From contig CAIVDC010000086.1 of assembly GCA_903904605.1 (NCBI GenBank), positions 47,951 through 111,950 of the forward strand: a stretch of 64,000 bases of DNA. The letters are read 5' to 3'. Source of the DNA: an uncultured Sterolibacterium sp. Lineage in GTDB: Bacteria > Pseudomonadota > Gammaproteobacteria > Burkholderiales > Rhodocyclaceae. The translations under genes and the position numbers were made by a program. Shown piece by piece: positions 36,586 to 44,471 of the stretch; position 1 is the first letter of the stretch; every line of letters begins with the position of its first letter. The notes beneath the pieces were generated by a model that worked only from the letters and a program-made list of their open reading frames with translations, was not told the DNA's origin and did not search any database.

Positions 36586-37374
36586 TCAGCGTTTCGCGCA
36601 GTTCTCCTGCATTCTTCGCCCGATCTCGAGCATGAACCTCAGGGTTTGCTGGTTGCCGGCATCTGTCATGAGCGACCAGGCGCCGCCGATTCCGCTGCTG
36701 GGCGGCTGTGCTGCGGTCTTGGTTGCCGCTTCCTCGAGGCACTTGAACATGCCCGCGACCATGTCGAGGCGTTCCACCAGCAGGGGCAAGCCTACCGCGA
36801 CCCGCTCCAGCGCACCGGTGGATTCCAGATGCTCGAGCATCTCCACCAGACGCACGGCGCCGCCCCGGTTGAGCCGGTCAAGCAGGGACATCCCCTCGCC
36901 GACCGTTTCGGCGAGGCGCCCGACCATCTCGTCCGTCAGCACGTCCTGGGCCGAACCGTAGACCCGCGCCAGCTGCGCCAGACGCTCCAGGTCGCCGTCG
37001 GCGACCATGCGGGCGATCGTCGGCAGCGCCTTGTCGATGCCGGAACGATTGACCTGGTCGAGCAGGCTCAACCCCCCGCCGGCGGCTTCCGTGAGGCGCC
37101 CGACCATCTCGTCGGTCAGGGCATCCTCGGCCGAACCCAGCACCCGAGCCAGGTGCACGATCCGTTGCAGGTCGCCGTCGTTGACCAATTGAGCGAGCAC
37201 CGGAATGGCCTTGGCGAGTCCGGCGCGATTGACCTGGTCCATCAGGTCCAGCGTATCCGCGGCGGTCGTCGCGAGACGACCGACCATTTCGTCGGTGACC
37301 GCGTCGTAGGCGCCCTTGACGACGCCCCCCATTTCGCCGAGTGCGTCGGGCATTTCCTTGATATCCGCGTCCAT
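36586..37374 (-). CDS. DUF1641-type repeat protein of the sulfur cluster
   Basis: A 262-residue soluble, helix-rich protein. The call to DUF1641 rests on the helical repeat type and the position after an SQR-like flavoprotein. Three near-identical units begin with TDEMVGRL at residues 27, 87 and 147, exactly 60 apart; each continues with an LLDQVNR-type helix and an LARVLGSA-type helix. The C-terminal 60 residues are different and include two Cys. No catalytic motif is visible; a scaffold or partner role for the flavoprotein is inferred. It is 12 bp from the SQR-like gene. Confidence 0.75.
   Translation of the reverse strand: MDADIKEMPDALGEMGGVVKGAYDAVTDEMVGRLATTAADTLDLMDQVNRAGLAKAIPVLAQLVNDGDLQRIVHLARVLGSAEDALTDEMVGRLTEAAGGGLSLLDQVNRSGIDKALPTIARMVADGDLERLAQLARVYGSAQDVLTDEMVGRLAETVGEGMSLLDRLNRGGAVRLVEMLEHLESTGALERVAVGLPLLVERLDMVAGMFKCLEEAATKTAAQPPSSGIGGAWSLMTDAGNQQTLRFMLEIGRRMQENCAKR
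36757..37296 (-). repeat. Three 180 bp in-frame repeats inside the DUF1641 gene
   Basis: Three consecutive units of 180 bp (60 codons) start at 37296, 37116 and 36936 on the minus strand. The most similar DNA stretch encodes TDEMVGRL in each unit. Units 1 and 2 are the closest pair; the third diverges in its second half. Confidence 0.85.
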
Positions 37375-37386
37375 GTCCGCATCCTC

Positions 37387-38520
37387 CTACAGGAGCCCGC
37401 GGGCCGAGATCCAATAGAGTTTGTTGTAAGCCATCTTGAACCAGTGCATGGCCTTGGTCGGCGCCTTGGGATCGGGCGGCGTCAGGTAGTTGAACATCGC
37501 ATAGGTGGCGCGATCCTTGCCTGCCTCGATGAAGCAGAATACCTTTCCGTCGTAGTCGCGCACCGGCACCCCCATCTTGACGATGGCGGCGATGTTCTCG
37601 GCCAGCGTGTCGGCTTCGAAGTGCGCGGTGGAGCCCGCCTTGCTGATCGGGATGTTGGTGGTGTCGCCGCAGACGTAGACGTTGTCTCGGCCTTCCATAT
37701 TGAGTTTCGTGCGATTGGTCGGAATCCAGCCGTTCTGGCCCAGGCCGTTCTTTTCCACGACCTCCATGCCCTTGTGGGCGGGAATCGCGATGAGCAGATC
37801 GTATTTTATTTCCGTCCCCTCCTCGCTCTTCAGGACCTTGTTCTCGCCATCGACTTCCTTGATGTTGAAAAACGTGTCGTAGGTGATGCCCAGCCTGTGC
37901 ATCTCCGGCGCGGCCCACTTGGCCACGTTCTCCAGGCTGTGCACGCGGTTGATCGGATAGGTGTAGTGCAGCTGGACCTTGTCGCCGAGACCCCTGTCCT
38001 TGAAGTAATCGTGCAGCATGAAGGTGATTTCCAGCGGCGCCATCGGGCACTTGTGCGGCACGCCGACGGTGATGACCACCTTGCCGCCCTCGAAAGCCTG
38101 CAGGCTCTTGAACATCTTCAGCGCAGACTCCTCGGTGTAGAACAACTCGGCATTCTCGGCCAGGCCGGGGACGCCTTCGGGGAACATGCGCGAGCCGGTG
38201 GCGATGACCATGATGTCGTAGTCGTAGGTCTTGCCGCTCTTGGTCTTCACCTTATTGTCGTCGAGCATGAACTGCTCGACCGGATCGACGTGAAAGCCGA
38301 TTCCCGGCTCGAGCAGGCTCGCCTGGTCCCGATAGAGTTCGTCCGGGGTCATGCGGCCGATGGCCAGGTAGAGCAAGCCGGGCTGGTAGAAATGCTTGTC
38401 CGATGCCGAGAGCATGGTGATGCGCGCCTTGCCGGACTTGAGCTCGCCGCTGAGCCGCCTTGCCAGGCTGTTCGCCAGAATCGTGCCGCCCATTCCTCCG
38501 CCCACAATCAGGATTCTCAT
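37387..38520 (-). CDS. FAD-dependent oxidoreductase, sulfide:quinone reductase-like
   Basis: A 377-residue flavoprotein of the SQR/FCSD family. The N-terminal dinucleotide motif is ILIVGGGMGGTILANSL; the FAD-binding late motif is VYVCGDTTNIPISKAG. Two Cys that could act in sulfur transfer are in VPHKCPMAPLE and VYVCGD, and FYQPGLLYLA matches the SQR-type FYQP stretch. The C-terminus has amphipathic aromatic residues suited to membrane contact. Neighbours TusA and DsrE favour a sulfur role, but the oxidised substrate is not certain. Confidence 0.86.
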   Translation of the reverse strand: MRILIVGGGMGGTILANSLARRLSGELKSGKARITMLSASDKHFYQPGLLYLAIGRMTPDELYRDQASLLEPGIGFHVDPVEQFMLDDNKVKTKSGKTYDYDIMVIATGSRMFPEGVPGLAENAELFYTEESALKMFKSLQAFEGGKVVITVGVPHKCPMAPLEITFMLHDYFKDRGLGDKVQLHYTYPINRVHSLENVAKWAAPEMHRLGITYDTFFNIKEVDGENKVLKSEEGTEIKYDLLIAIPAHKGMEVVEKNGLGQNGWIPTNRTKLNMEGRDNVYVCGDTTNIPISKAGSTAHFEADTLAENIAAIVKMGVPVRDYDGKVFCFIEAGKDRATYAMFNYLTPPDPKAPTKAMHWFKMAYNKLYWISARGLL

Positions 38521-38549
38521 TTTGTCTTTCCTCCTTTGGATTTAAGAGA

Positions 38550-38780
38550 CTATTTTGCTTTTCTAACGACGACATGCCAAACGCCGGCTTCCTCGGTGGT
38601 CGACACATACTCGTGGCCAACCTTGCGCACCCATTCAGGGATGTCGTTCGCCGATCCCTTGTCGGTGGACAGCACTTCCAGTTCGTCGCCGATCTTCGAC
38701 GACTTCAGCGCGCCTATCAACTCCATTAACGGGCCGGGACAGAAACTTCCCCGGCCATCGACGATAATCTTCTCGGCCAT
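38550..38780 (-). CDS. tusA: TusA-family sulfur carrier
   Basis: A 76-residue TusA-fold protein. The sulfur-carrying Cys is in SFCPGPLMEL, the conserved CPxP motif, followed by the beta-alpha-beta pattern ending VWHVVVRKAK. TusA proteins pass persulfide sulfur between enzymes. Here it stands between a DsrE-family gene and an SQR-like gene, so transfer of sulfane sulfur in the oxidative cluster is more likely than tRNA thiolation. Confidence 0.92.
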   Translation of the reverse strand: MAEKIIVDGRGSFCPGPLMELIGALKSSKIGDELEVLSTDKGSANDIPEWVRKVGHEYVSTTEEAGVWHVVVRKAK

Positions 38781-38798
38781 GTCTTCTCTTCCCTGTTG

Positions 38799-39188
38799 TC
38801 AAAAAGTCCAAACCTGAGCATCGCGGGCTTCATCCAGGAACCTCGTCAACCCGGTCGGCTCGCCGATGAAGGATTCCATATCCTCCGGCTCGACACCGAG
38901 GACGTCCATGGCCATGGAACAAGGAAGGATCTTGGCATCGCCGAGCGTGGCGGCCTGACCGAACAGCGTCCTGAAATCGGGCACGTTCTTGCCCTCCATC
39001 AGCGCGCCCATCTCCCCCTCGTTCGGTGCCTTTGTCGAATTCGCCTTGACGAAGTAAAGCAGTGCGTTCATCGACAGGAAAACCATCACCTCCTGCCCGC
39101 TGACCGCGGCGACGGAAGCCACCATCGCCGCCATCTGCAACCGTTCCCGGGTACCCGAAACGACTACCACGCAAATCTTGTTGGACAC
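38799..39188 (-). CDS. DsrE/DsrF-family sulfur-transfer protein
   Basis: A 129-residue DsrE-fold protein beginning MSNKICVVVVSGTRERLQMA. The conserved Cys expected to carry persulfide is in KILPCSMAMDVLG, as in DsrE2-like proteins; a second Cys is at position 6. The start is GTG at 39188 with GGGAGAG about 5 nt upstream. It is the first gene of a four-gene set (DsrE, TusA, SQR-like, DUF1641) read on the minus strand. The 261 bp upstream of it contains no gene; no confident promoter was found there. Confidence 0.88.
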   Translation of the reverse strand: MSNKICVVVVSGTRERLQMAAMVASVAAVSGQEVMVFLSMNALLYFVKANSTKAPNEGEMGALMEGKNVPDFRTLFGQAATLGDAKILPCSMAMDVLGVEPEDMESFIGEPTGLTRFLDEARDAQVWTF

Positions 39189-39449
39189 TGTGTCTCTCCC
39201 GAATCAGCAAACGGAAATCTCCGTCCGAATACAGCGCTGTAGCAAACTTCGCAACTCTATCCAACTCTCTAGAGCCCGGGATCGATAAAATCTATTGGAT
39301 GATAAGCCAGGCCGAGACTTCTGAAGCGGAAGAATGAACGGCGACTCAGGGTAGCCAAGCTACGCCGCCGCGAACATCGCGTCAAGTCCCATTGTCATGT
39401 CGACCGGAGCGAAAACCACGACGGGCCGGCCGCCGCCCGGGGAACGGAT

Positions 39450-39845
39450 TTACATCCAGGTTCCGGGCCCAATCGACTGCTGAACCGAACCGCCGCTGGC
39501 GAGAAGATAATCGGTGGCGAAGCTGCAGACGGAAACGAAGATGCTGGCGAAGAACGCGGTCCAGAAACCGGAAACCTTGAAGCCGCGAACCAGCGAGGAG
39601 ACGAGCAGAATCATCAGGGCGTTGATGACCAGGATGAAGAATCCGAAGGTGACGATCGTGGCCGGAAAGGTCAGCAGAATCAGCACCGGCCTCAAGATCG
39701 CGTTGGCGAAGCCCAGCAGCAGGGCGGAGATGAACAAGGAGGACTTGTCCTCGAAAACGATGCCGTGAAAGACGTAACTCGCCGTCCACAGCGAAAGCGT
39801 CAGGACGCCCCAGTGCACCAGAAACGGCAACAGACTGCTCAGCAT
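39450..39845 (-). CDS. Phage-holin-4-like (YvlD-type) small membrane protein
   Basis: A 131-residue protein with four membrane helices (about 8-28, 34-58, 62-86, 95-116). The LLGFANAILRPVLILLTFPATIVTFG stretch is the signature of the holin superfamily IV / YvlD group. Despite the name these are usually chromosomal proteins with no lysis role known. No phage genes adjoin. It lies 28 bp downstream of the chemoreceptor gene. Confidence 0.85.
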   Translation of the reverse strand: MLSSLLPFLVHWGVLTLSLWTASYVFHGIVFEDKSSLFISALLLGFANAILRPVLILLTFPATIVTFGFFILVINALMILLVSSLVRGFKVSGFWTAFFASIFVSVCSFATDYLLASGGSVQQSIGPGTWM

Positions 39846-39873
39846 CCTCGACCTCTTCCCTTCCGCCCGGTTC

Positions 39874-41454
39874 TTACTTGTAAATGCCGCAGCCGACGAT
39901 CATGTCGTCGATCTTGCGGATGAAGGAGGTCTTGCTTTCCACCATCTTCGACTCCGGATTGTTGAACATATAGTCCTGCCAGCCGCTTCCCTGGGACAGG
40001 GCGATTTCGATGCGCTCGCGGATGAACTGCTTGCCGCCGGCGTCCTTGGCATCGATCATCGACTTGCCGACCAGCGATGGGTTGCCGCCATGCGCCAGGA
40101 CATTGCCGGCGGTGTCATAGACGAAGAGATAAAGGTCGCGCTTGATGAACTCGCCGTTCGGCCTGGCGAACTCGGCGAAGGCTTTCTGCCGGCCCTGGGA
40201 GGCAATCAGGGCGACGCCCTTCTCGACCAGCTGCTGGGCATCGTTGGCGGTGCCGCCGCTGAACAGGCTGATCGCTTCCTTGAGCGTGCCCGATACCTCG
40301 CCGAGACGCGCCGCCTCTGCCGACATCTGCTCCATGCTGGAACTGCTGGTCTGCGCCATGCCCGAGATCCGCTCGATGTTCTCGGCGATCTGATGGCTCG
40401 CGGCCGTCTGCTCCTGAACGGCGCTGGCGATGTCGTGCACCATGGACAGCACGTCCCTGGAGCCCCTGTTGATGTCGGCCAGCGCATCGCCCGCCCGCGA
40501 GGCGAGATCGACGCCTTCGGTGACCTGGGTGGCCCCCGCGCCCATGCTGCCGACCGCGCTCTTCATGCCGCTCTGGATGTTGCCGATCATGGCGGTGATT
40601 TCCCGGGTGGCGCCGGCCGTGCGCTCCGCCAGTTTCCGCACCTCGTCGGCCACCACCGCGAAGCCGCGCCCCTGCTCGCCCGCCCGTGCGGCCTCGATTG
40701 CGGCGTTCAGCGCCAGCAAGTTGGTCTGGTCGGCAATCTCCTTGATGACATTGACGATCGAGCTGATCGCCTCGGTGCGCTGGCCGAGGGCGGCGATCTC
40801 CTGCGAAGACTCCTTGAAGGAACCGGCGATCAGCGCCATCTCGGCGGAGGCGTCGCGAACCACTTTTTCGCCTTCGACCGACAGATCGCTGGCCTTGGCG
40901 GAAACGACTTCCGCATCGCCGGCATGCGCGGCCACCATCGCGATACTCGCGCTCATCTCCTCGACCGCCACCGAGACGCTGGCCGCGGCGTTCGTCTGCT
41001 CAAGGGCGATTTTGGTCACCTGGCGCGATTTTTCGGCAAGCTTGGCGGCGGCCTCCGCGACCACCACCGCGCCGCCCGAGACCCGGGAAATCATGCGCTT
41101 GAGATTCTTCATCGTCCCGTTGAAGCCGAGGGCGGTGCGCCCCAGTTCATCCTTCGCCGAGGTCTGCACGTTGGCCGCCAGGTCGCCCTTGCTGAATCTT
41201 TCGAAAGCGGCGGCCAAGGAGGAGACGGTCGCGCTGATCGAGAGGAACGTGCCGGCCAGCAGATAGAAGCCGAGCACGGCGGCGGCCAGGGAGGCCGGCA
41301 CCAGATACCGGAGGCCGGGCGTCAGCGCGGCCTGGAAAAACAGGTAGACGAGCGTCGCCGACTGCAGCAGCAGCAAGATCCCGACGAGGAGAAATTTCGC
41401 CTGAAAATCCAGGCCGTCGCACAGCTTGCGGGCCGGAGAAAAAATACGTTTCAT
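39874..41454 (-). CDS. Methyl-accepting chemotaxis protein with C-terminal Cache-like domain
   Basis: A 526-residue chemoreceptor. Two membrane helices (about 20-41 and 50-73) have almost no periplasmic loop between them. A HAMP-like segment follows, then a long signalling coiled coil with the conserved hairpin tip [21 protein letters not shown]. After about residue 400 a sensor-like domain appears ([40 protein letters not shown]), typical of single Cache domains but placed C-terminal and therefore cytosolic. The ATG at 41454 is preferred over upstream in-frame starts because the extra 58 residues are not membrane- or family-like. Confidence 0.9.
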   Translation of the reverse strand: MKRIFSPARKLCDGLDFQAKFLLVGILLLLQSATLVYLFFQAALTPGLRYLVPASLAAAVLGFYLLAGTFLSISATVSSLAAAFERFSKGDLAANVQTSAKDELGRTALGFNGTMKNLKRMISRVSGGAVVVAEAAAKLAEKSRQVTKIALEQTNAAASVSVAVEEMSASIAMVAAHAGDAEVVSAKASDLSVEGEKVVRDASAEMALIAGSFKESSQEIAALGQRTEAISSIVNVIKEIADQTNLLALNAAIEAARAGEQGRGFAVVADEVRKLAERTAGATREITAMIGNIQSGMKSAVGSMGAGATQVTEGVDLASRAGDALADINRGSRDVLSMVHDIASAVQEQTAASHQIAENIERISGMAQTSSSSMEQMSAEAARLGEVSGTLKEAISLFSGGTANDAQQLVEKGVALIASQGRQKAFAEFARPNGEFIKRDLYLFVYDTAGNVLAHGGNPSLVGKSMIDAKDAGGKQFIRERIEIALSQGSGWQDYMFNNPESKMVESKTSFIRKIDDMIVGCGIYK

Positions 41455-41653
41455 TGTGTCACCTCGCTCTTCCGTCGGCGCGCGCGCCAAGCCTTCACCC
41501 CGCTTCAGCCTTGGCCTGCCGCCCAATGCGGCAGGATAACCGGAAGATCCCGGCCAAGCCTTGACTCGGGACACCATGCGAACCGTAAACTGCCCCGCCA
41601 TGTGCGGGCCTATCACCCGCCTGACCAAGCGCCGGAGGAACCCGGCGAAGTCT

Positions 41654-42229
41654 CTAGAGCGCCGCCAATATCTCTTCTGTTTTTCTCACGCGACCGATAC
41701 GCGGGAATATCCTGCTGATCGTCATCATATGCTCTTCGGCCGACATGGAGGACATGGCATCTTCGGCGAATATCTGTTCGTAGCCATACTCGTAAGCGCA
41801 TCGGGCGGTGCTCTCGACGCCTATATTGGTCGAAATGCCGCACAAGACGATCGCAGAGATGCCGCGTCGCCGGCACGCCAAATCGAGTTCCGTTCCGTAA
41901 AAAGCGCCCCATTGGTGCTTGGTGATGACGAAATCGCCCTGCTTCGGCCCCATCTCCGGAACGATGTCGGCCCAGTCCGGCGGAGGAGTCTGCGCCGGCA
42001 TGGGCACATCGGCGACGGGACGCAACGCGTCCTTCCCGTCCGGAGAGGGCGTTACCCGCACCAGAAACACCGGCATGCCGTTTTTCCTGAAACCCGCGGC
42101 CAGGGCCGCCGCATTTTTCACGACGAGGTCAGAGGCATGCGGCGCCGTTTGCCGCCCGACGATGCCTTTCTGGAGGTCAATGACGACCAACGCCGTCCTT
42201 GTTCTGTCAATGGATAGACTGCCCATCAT
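41654..42229 (-). CDS. Isochorismatase-family cysteine hydrolase
   Basis: A 191-residue cysteine hydrolase. The catalytic triad is Asp in [12 protein letters not shown], Lys in [11 protein letters not shown] and Cys in [17 protein letters not shown], with the cis-peptide motif GIST. Members hydrolyse isochorismate, nicotinamide or carbamoyl compounds; the substrate cannot be assigned. Two adjacent ATG codons (42229, 42226) may serve as the start. It is followed by about 200 bp without a gene before the chemoreceptor. Confidence 0.88.
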   Translation of the reverse strand: MMGSLSIDRTRTALVVIDLQKGIVGRQTAPHASDLVVKNAAALAAGFRKNGMPVFLVRVTPSPDGKDALRPVADVPMPAQTPPPDWADIVPEMGPKQGDFVITKHQWGAFYGTELDLACRRRGISAIVLCGISTNIGVESTARCAYEYGYEQIFAEDAMSSMSAEEHMMTISRIFPRIGRVRKTEEILAAL

Positions 42230-42340
42230 TACTATTACTTCTCCATCACCTTGCCTCGCGGCAAGAAAGGGCAAAGGCCCGCGTTTGCGCGCAAGCCTTC
42301 GGTTGTCCTGCGCGACCTAACGGCGATGCCCGGCGCCGCT

Positions 42341-42616
42341 TCAGGGCGTATTGGCTGCCACCAGCGCGCAGGTCTCGGACCAGGCTTCGACGCCATCGCA
42401 TTCATATAGGCTTTCGCTTCGGCAGACGCGGCACAACTGCGTCTTGAGTCGATTAAGCTGCTCGGCCGTCGTATCAACGTGCTTGCTCGCCATGTTGGCC
42501 AGGTCGACGACGCTGGCCAGGCGCTGCCGCACCCGGAACGACGTTGTGTACTTGCCTTGGCAGCACCTCACTGCGGCGGCAAGGTCAAGCATCTGTCTTC
42601 TATGCCAATCGGCCAT
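42341..42616 (-). CDS. Hypothetical small protein with Cys pairs
   Basis: A 91-residue open frame beginning MADWHRRQMLDLAAAV with GGAAG just upstream of the ATG. It carries CC at about 18-19 and a CRVC motif followed by another Cys ten residues later. Helical propensity is high in the first 60 residues. No family was recognised. Base composition of this area is less GC-rich than the flanking operons. Coding is plausible but unproven. Confidence 0.4.
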   Translation of the reverse strand: MADWHRRQMLDLAAAVRCCQGKYTTSFRVRQRLASVVDLANMASKHVDTTAEQLNRLKTQLCRVCRSESLYECDGVEAWSETCALVAANTP

Positions 42617-42661
42617 GGGCTTCCATCTTTGTCAAGCCGTCGTCTGTGTGACGTCAATCTA

Positions 42662-42880
42662 TCACGTAAAGCGCTTGCTCGCCAACCCGGTCCGGCTCGA
42701 GGTAAACATCGTCGTTCCCCGACGCCAGTGCTTGAGTTGCAATGCACGTAGGCGATGCCGTAACCATTCATCGAGTTCGAGAAATACTCGCCGGCTGTGC
42801 TTCATCGCGTCCGATATCCGACAAGGCTTCACCTTGCCCTCCATCGGCTCGCGGTTTCGCTCCACGCTTCCTCCCCACAC
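42662..42880 (-). pseudogene. C-terminal remnant of a group II intron reverse transcriptase/maturase
   Basis: Within a 72-codon minus-strand frame, the stretch FLELDEWLRHRLRALQLKHW followed by RRGTTM matches the maturase-domain C-terminus of bacterial group II intron proteins (pattern LDxWIRRRLRxxxLKxWKR...). Nothing resembling the reverse transcriptase core (YADD) lies upstream, and after TTM the reading frame no longer matches the family, so both ends are lost. It marks a decayed mobile element. Confidence 0.55.
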
Positions 42881-42975
42881 TCGGTCACCCTCATGCAGTT
42901 GCGCTTCGCTTCGTTTGCTGTGGCCAACTTACGGGAGGACTTCCACCTCCAAGATCGCGCCCAGCATGGGCGCAC

Positions 42976-43008
42976 AAAGAAAACGCCCCCAATGATGAGT
43001 TGGGGGCG
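42976..43008 (-). terminator. Rho-independent terminator (minus strand)
   Basis: CGCCCCCAA and TTGGGGGCG form a perfect 9 bp stem with a 7 nt loop (42984-43008); on the minus strand it is followed by TTTTCTTT (42983-42976). It would stop transcripts coming from the 43.3-44.3 kb genes about 340 nt after the last stop codon. Confidence 0.8.
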
Positions 43009-43243
43009 AAAGGAGGAGACAACAATTACAAGTTGAAGGGGATTCAACGGTTCTCATGGTATCGGTGCCGTGTGACGGCTTTGTTGCCAGAACGTAACTG
43101 TTGCTCGCGAGTTGTAACAGCAAGTCACCAATGTCCAAGCATATGGCGGCGGCGCTACGGCTGCATCCTGCGATCGGCGCGCCCGTTTCCGGCATGACAC
43201 CGGGCTGGCCATGCCGGCTAAGCCTTTGCGTCTGCTGCCTTGT

Positions 43244-43275
43244 TTGGTCAGCCCTGAAGGATCGGACTGCCGACA
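43244..43275 (-). repeat. Degenerate copy of a tRNA-Lys 3' end (candidate relic attachment site)
   Basis: Positions 43244-43275 align with 44373-44405, the 3' end of tRNA-Lys(CTT), over 33 columns with 28 identities and one gap. TTGGT, GCCCTGA, AGGATCG, ACTG and CGACA are shared in order. Weaker similarity continues to about 43290 into the anticodon arm. The T-arm no longer pairs, so this is not a working tRNA. A duplicated tRNA 3' end is what site-specific integration leaves behind. Confidence 0.5.
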
Positions 43276-43347
43276 CCGGTTCAGGATCCGTGGCGCACCG
43301 CTCCCGTGTGCCGTTCCTGTGCGGGCATGTGCAGATCCGGGCTTTCG

Positions 43348-43821
43348 CTAGCGCGCTGCAGGAACCCTGCGCCAGCGGCCCTCCACCTTGAAATGCCGAT
43401 CGACCTTGGGCTTGGGCATCAAGAGGTTCTTGCCTGGAGCCTTTCTTGCCGTCTTGTGCGCCCGGATGGCGGCGCCGAGTTGTCCATCGGTCAGAAGAAT
43501 TGGCAGGCATTCCGCTGCCGGGCAATATGCGGCGAGATTGCGCTTGAGAGCGACGCTGATTTCTTCAGCGGCAGCTCTCTTGGGCCGCTTTGCAATGATT
43601 TTCTGAGCAACAGGGGTCAGCGCATAGCGACCCTCCGTCGCAGTGATCAGGCCCAGCGTCGAAAGCCGCACGATTGCAGCGCCGATTTTTTCCATGAAAG
43701 GAATGGAACCTTGAATCAGATCTGCGGCAGCCACGATCTCGGCCAGTTCCGCAGGCCGCCTTTTCGATGAAAGCATCGTGGCCATGAGAATGACGACATC
43801 AATATCGTGCACCGGACGCAT
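43348..43821 (-). CDS. Hypothetical winged-helix-like protein
   Basis: A 157-residue protein of unrecognised family. Residues 20-80 (RPAELAEIVAAADLI, FMEKIGAAIVRLSTLGLI, EGRYALTPVAQKI) have the spacing of a winged helix: three helices, a short turn, then a two-strand wing. The C-terminal third is rich in Lys/Arg, ending with KVDRHFKVEGRWRRVPAAR, and could bind nucleic acid. It lies 12 bp downstream of the PGDYG gene, so the two are likely co-transcribed. Confidence 0.65.
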   Translation of the reverse strand: MRPVHDIDVVILMATMLSSKRRPAELAEIVAAADLIQGSIPFMEKIGAAIVRLSTLGLITATEGRYALTPVAQKIIAKRPKRAAAEEISVALKRNLAAYCPAAECLPILLTDGQLGAAIRAHKTARKAPGKNLLMPKPKVDRHFKVEGRWRRVPAAR

Positions 43822-43833
43822 CGAGTGGCCTTT

Positions 43834-44274
43834 TCAGTTATGCGAGGATATCTTCTTATAGACCTGCGCGAATCGGTGGTGTTCGGCGATGCCGAAATCC
43901 CATGGGCCGTACTGCAACAGCCAATCCCCGGGACTCCCGCGAAGGACATCCCCACCGGCCGACCGGGCGGTGATGAAGGCCTCGGCAATCTGCTTGGCGA
44001 GAATCGATATTGGTCTGGCTCTGTAGCCCCCGTCCTCCCCCGCCATGGTTGGCGGCATGGCCTCATACTTCGCGTCAAAGCGGTGGCGAGAAACACTCCA
44101 GCGACTGTCGGTAGAACCGGAAATGAGCGCGTCCCCTGGCAGGTAACGGTTCGGGCCTTCGAGGCTCAGCAACTCTCCCTCCTGTCGGGCGAATGCAACG
44201 GTGACGATTTCGGTCTTGACGTAGCTTTCGGCAAAAGGGTCTGTCGTCAGATCAATATTTCGCAATTCGAGCAT
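43834..44274 (-). CDS. PGDYG-family protein
   Basis: A 146-residue protein with a C-terminal region that resembles the PGDYG domain: an AKQIAEAFITARSAGGDVLRG lead, then SPGDWLLQYGPWDFGIAEHH and RFAQVYKKI. The PGDYG motif itself reads GPWDFG here, so a Pro-Gly-Asp-Tyr core is altered (the earlier SPGDW is intact). The N-terminal 60 residues contain VTVAFARQEGELLSLEGPNRYLPGDALI, another PGD. Function of the family is not established. It is the first gene downstream of the tRNA-Lys pair. Confidence 0.7.
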   Translation of the reverse strand: MLELRNIDLTTDPFAESYVKTEIVTVAFARQEGELLSLEGPNRYLPGDALISGSTDSRWSVSRHRFDAKYEAMPPTMAGEDGGYRARPISILAKQIAEAFITARSAGGDVLRGSPGDWLLQYGPWDFGIAEHHRFAQVYKKISSHN

Positions 44275-44333
44275 GAGACTCCAGCTTTCCTCCGCCCCCC
44301 GCGCGCCGCCGACCTATGACGGCCAAACGCCCA

Positions 44334-44367
44334 GAAGAAAAGCGGCTCCCCTTTCGGAGAACCGCTT
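44334..44367 (-). terminator. Rho-independent terminator of the tRNA-Lys transcript
   Basis: On the minus strand AAGCGGTTCTCC, a GAAA tetraloop and GGGGAGCCGCTT form a 12 bp stem with two G-U pairs (44367-44340), followed by a T-rich tract to 44334. It begins 7 nt after the encoded CCA of tRNA-Lys(CTT). Confidence 0.88.
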
Positions 44368-44373
44368 CGGTGT

Positions 44374-44449
44374 TGGTGGGCCCTGACAGGATCGAACTGT
44401 CGACAAACGGATTAAGAGTCCGCTGCTCTACCAGCTGAGCTAAGGGCCC
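44374..44449 (-). tRNA. tRNA-Lys (anticodon CTT)
   Basis: The minus strand folds into a 76 nt cloverleaf with encoded CCA. The acceptor stem is GGGCCCT paired with AGGGCCC; D-loop is AGCTCAGCTGGTAGAGC; the anticodon loop CTCTTAA gives CTT (Lys); the T-arm is GACAGTTCGATCCTGTC. It is co-transcribed with the TTT isoacceptor 22 nt upstream. Confidence 0.96.
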
Positions 44450-44471
44450 GGATATTTTCGCCTGCAGTTCG

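Larger units (their letters stand above)
42881..43347. other. Gene-poor stretch in the degraded accessory patch
   Basis: No convincing gene was found on either strand. It holds a strong minus-strand terminator (42976-43008), a small hairpin GTTGAA/TTCAAC (about 43032-43048) and a broken copy of a tRNA-Lys 3' end (43244-43275). Open frames here are Arg/Ser/Cys-rich antisense artefacts. Confidence 0.6.

Noticed and set aside
39450..39845. Possible prophage suggested by a holin-family protein
   Set aside because: This YvlD-type family is commonly chromosomal and no other phage gene adjoins.
42929..43525. A 198-codon minus-strand open frame over the accessory patch
   Set aside because: Overlaps a terminator and the tRNA relic, is rich in Arg, Ser and Cys, and shares no family features.
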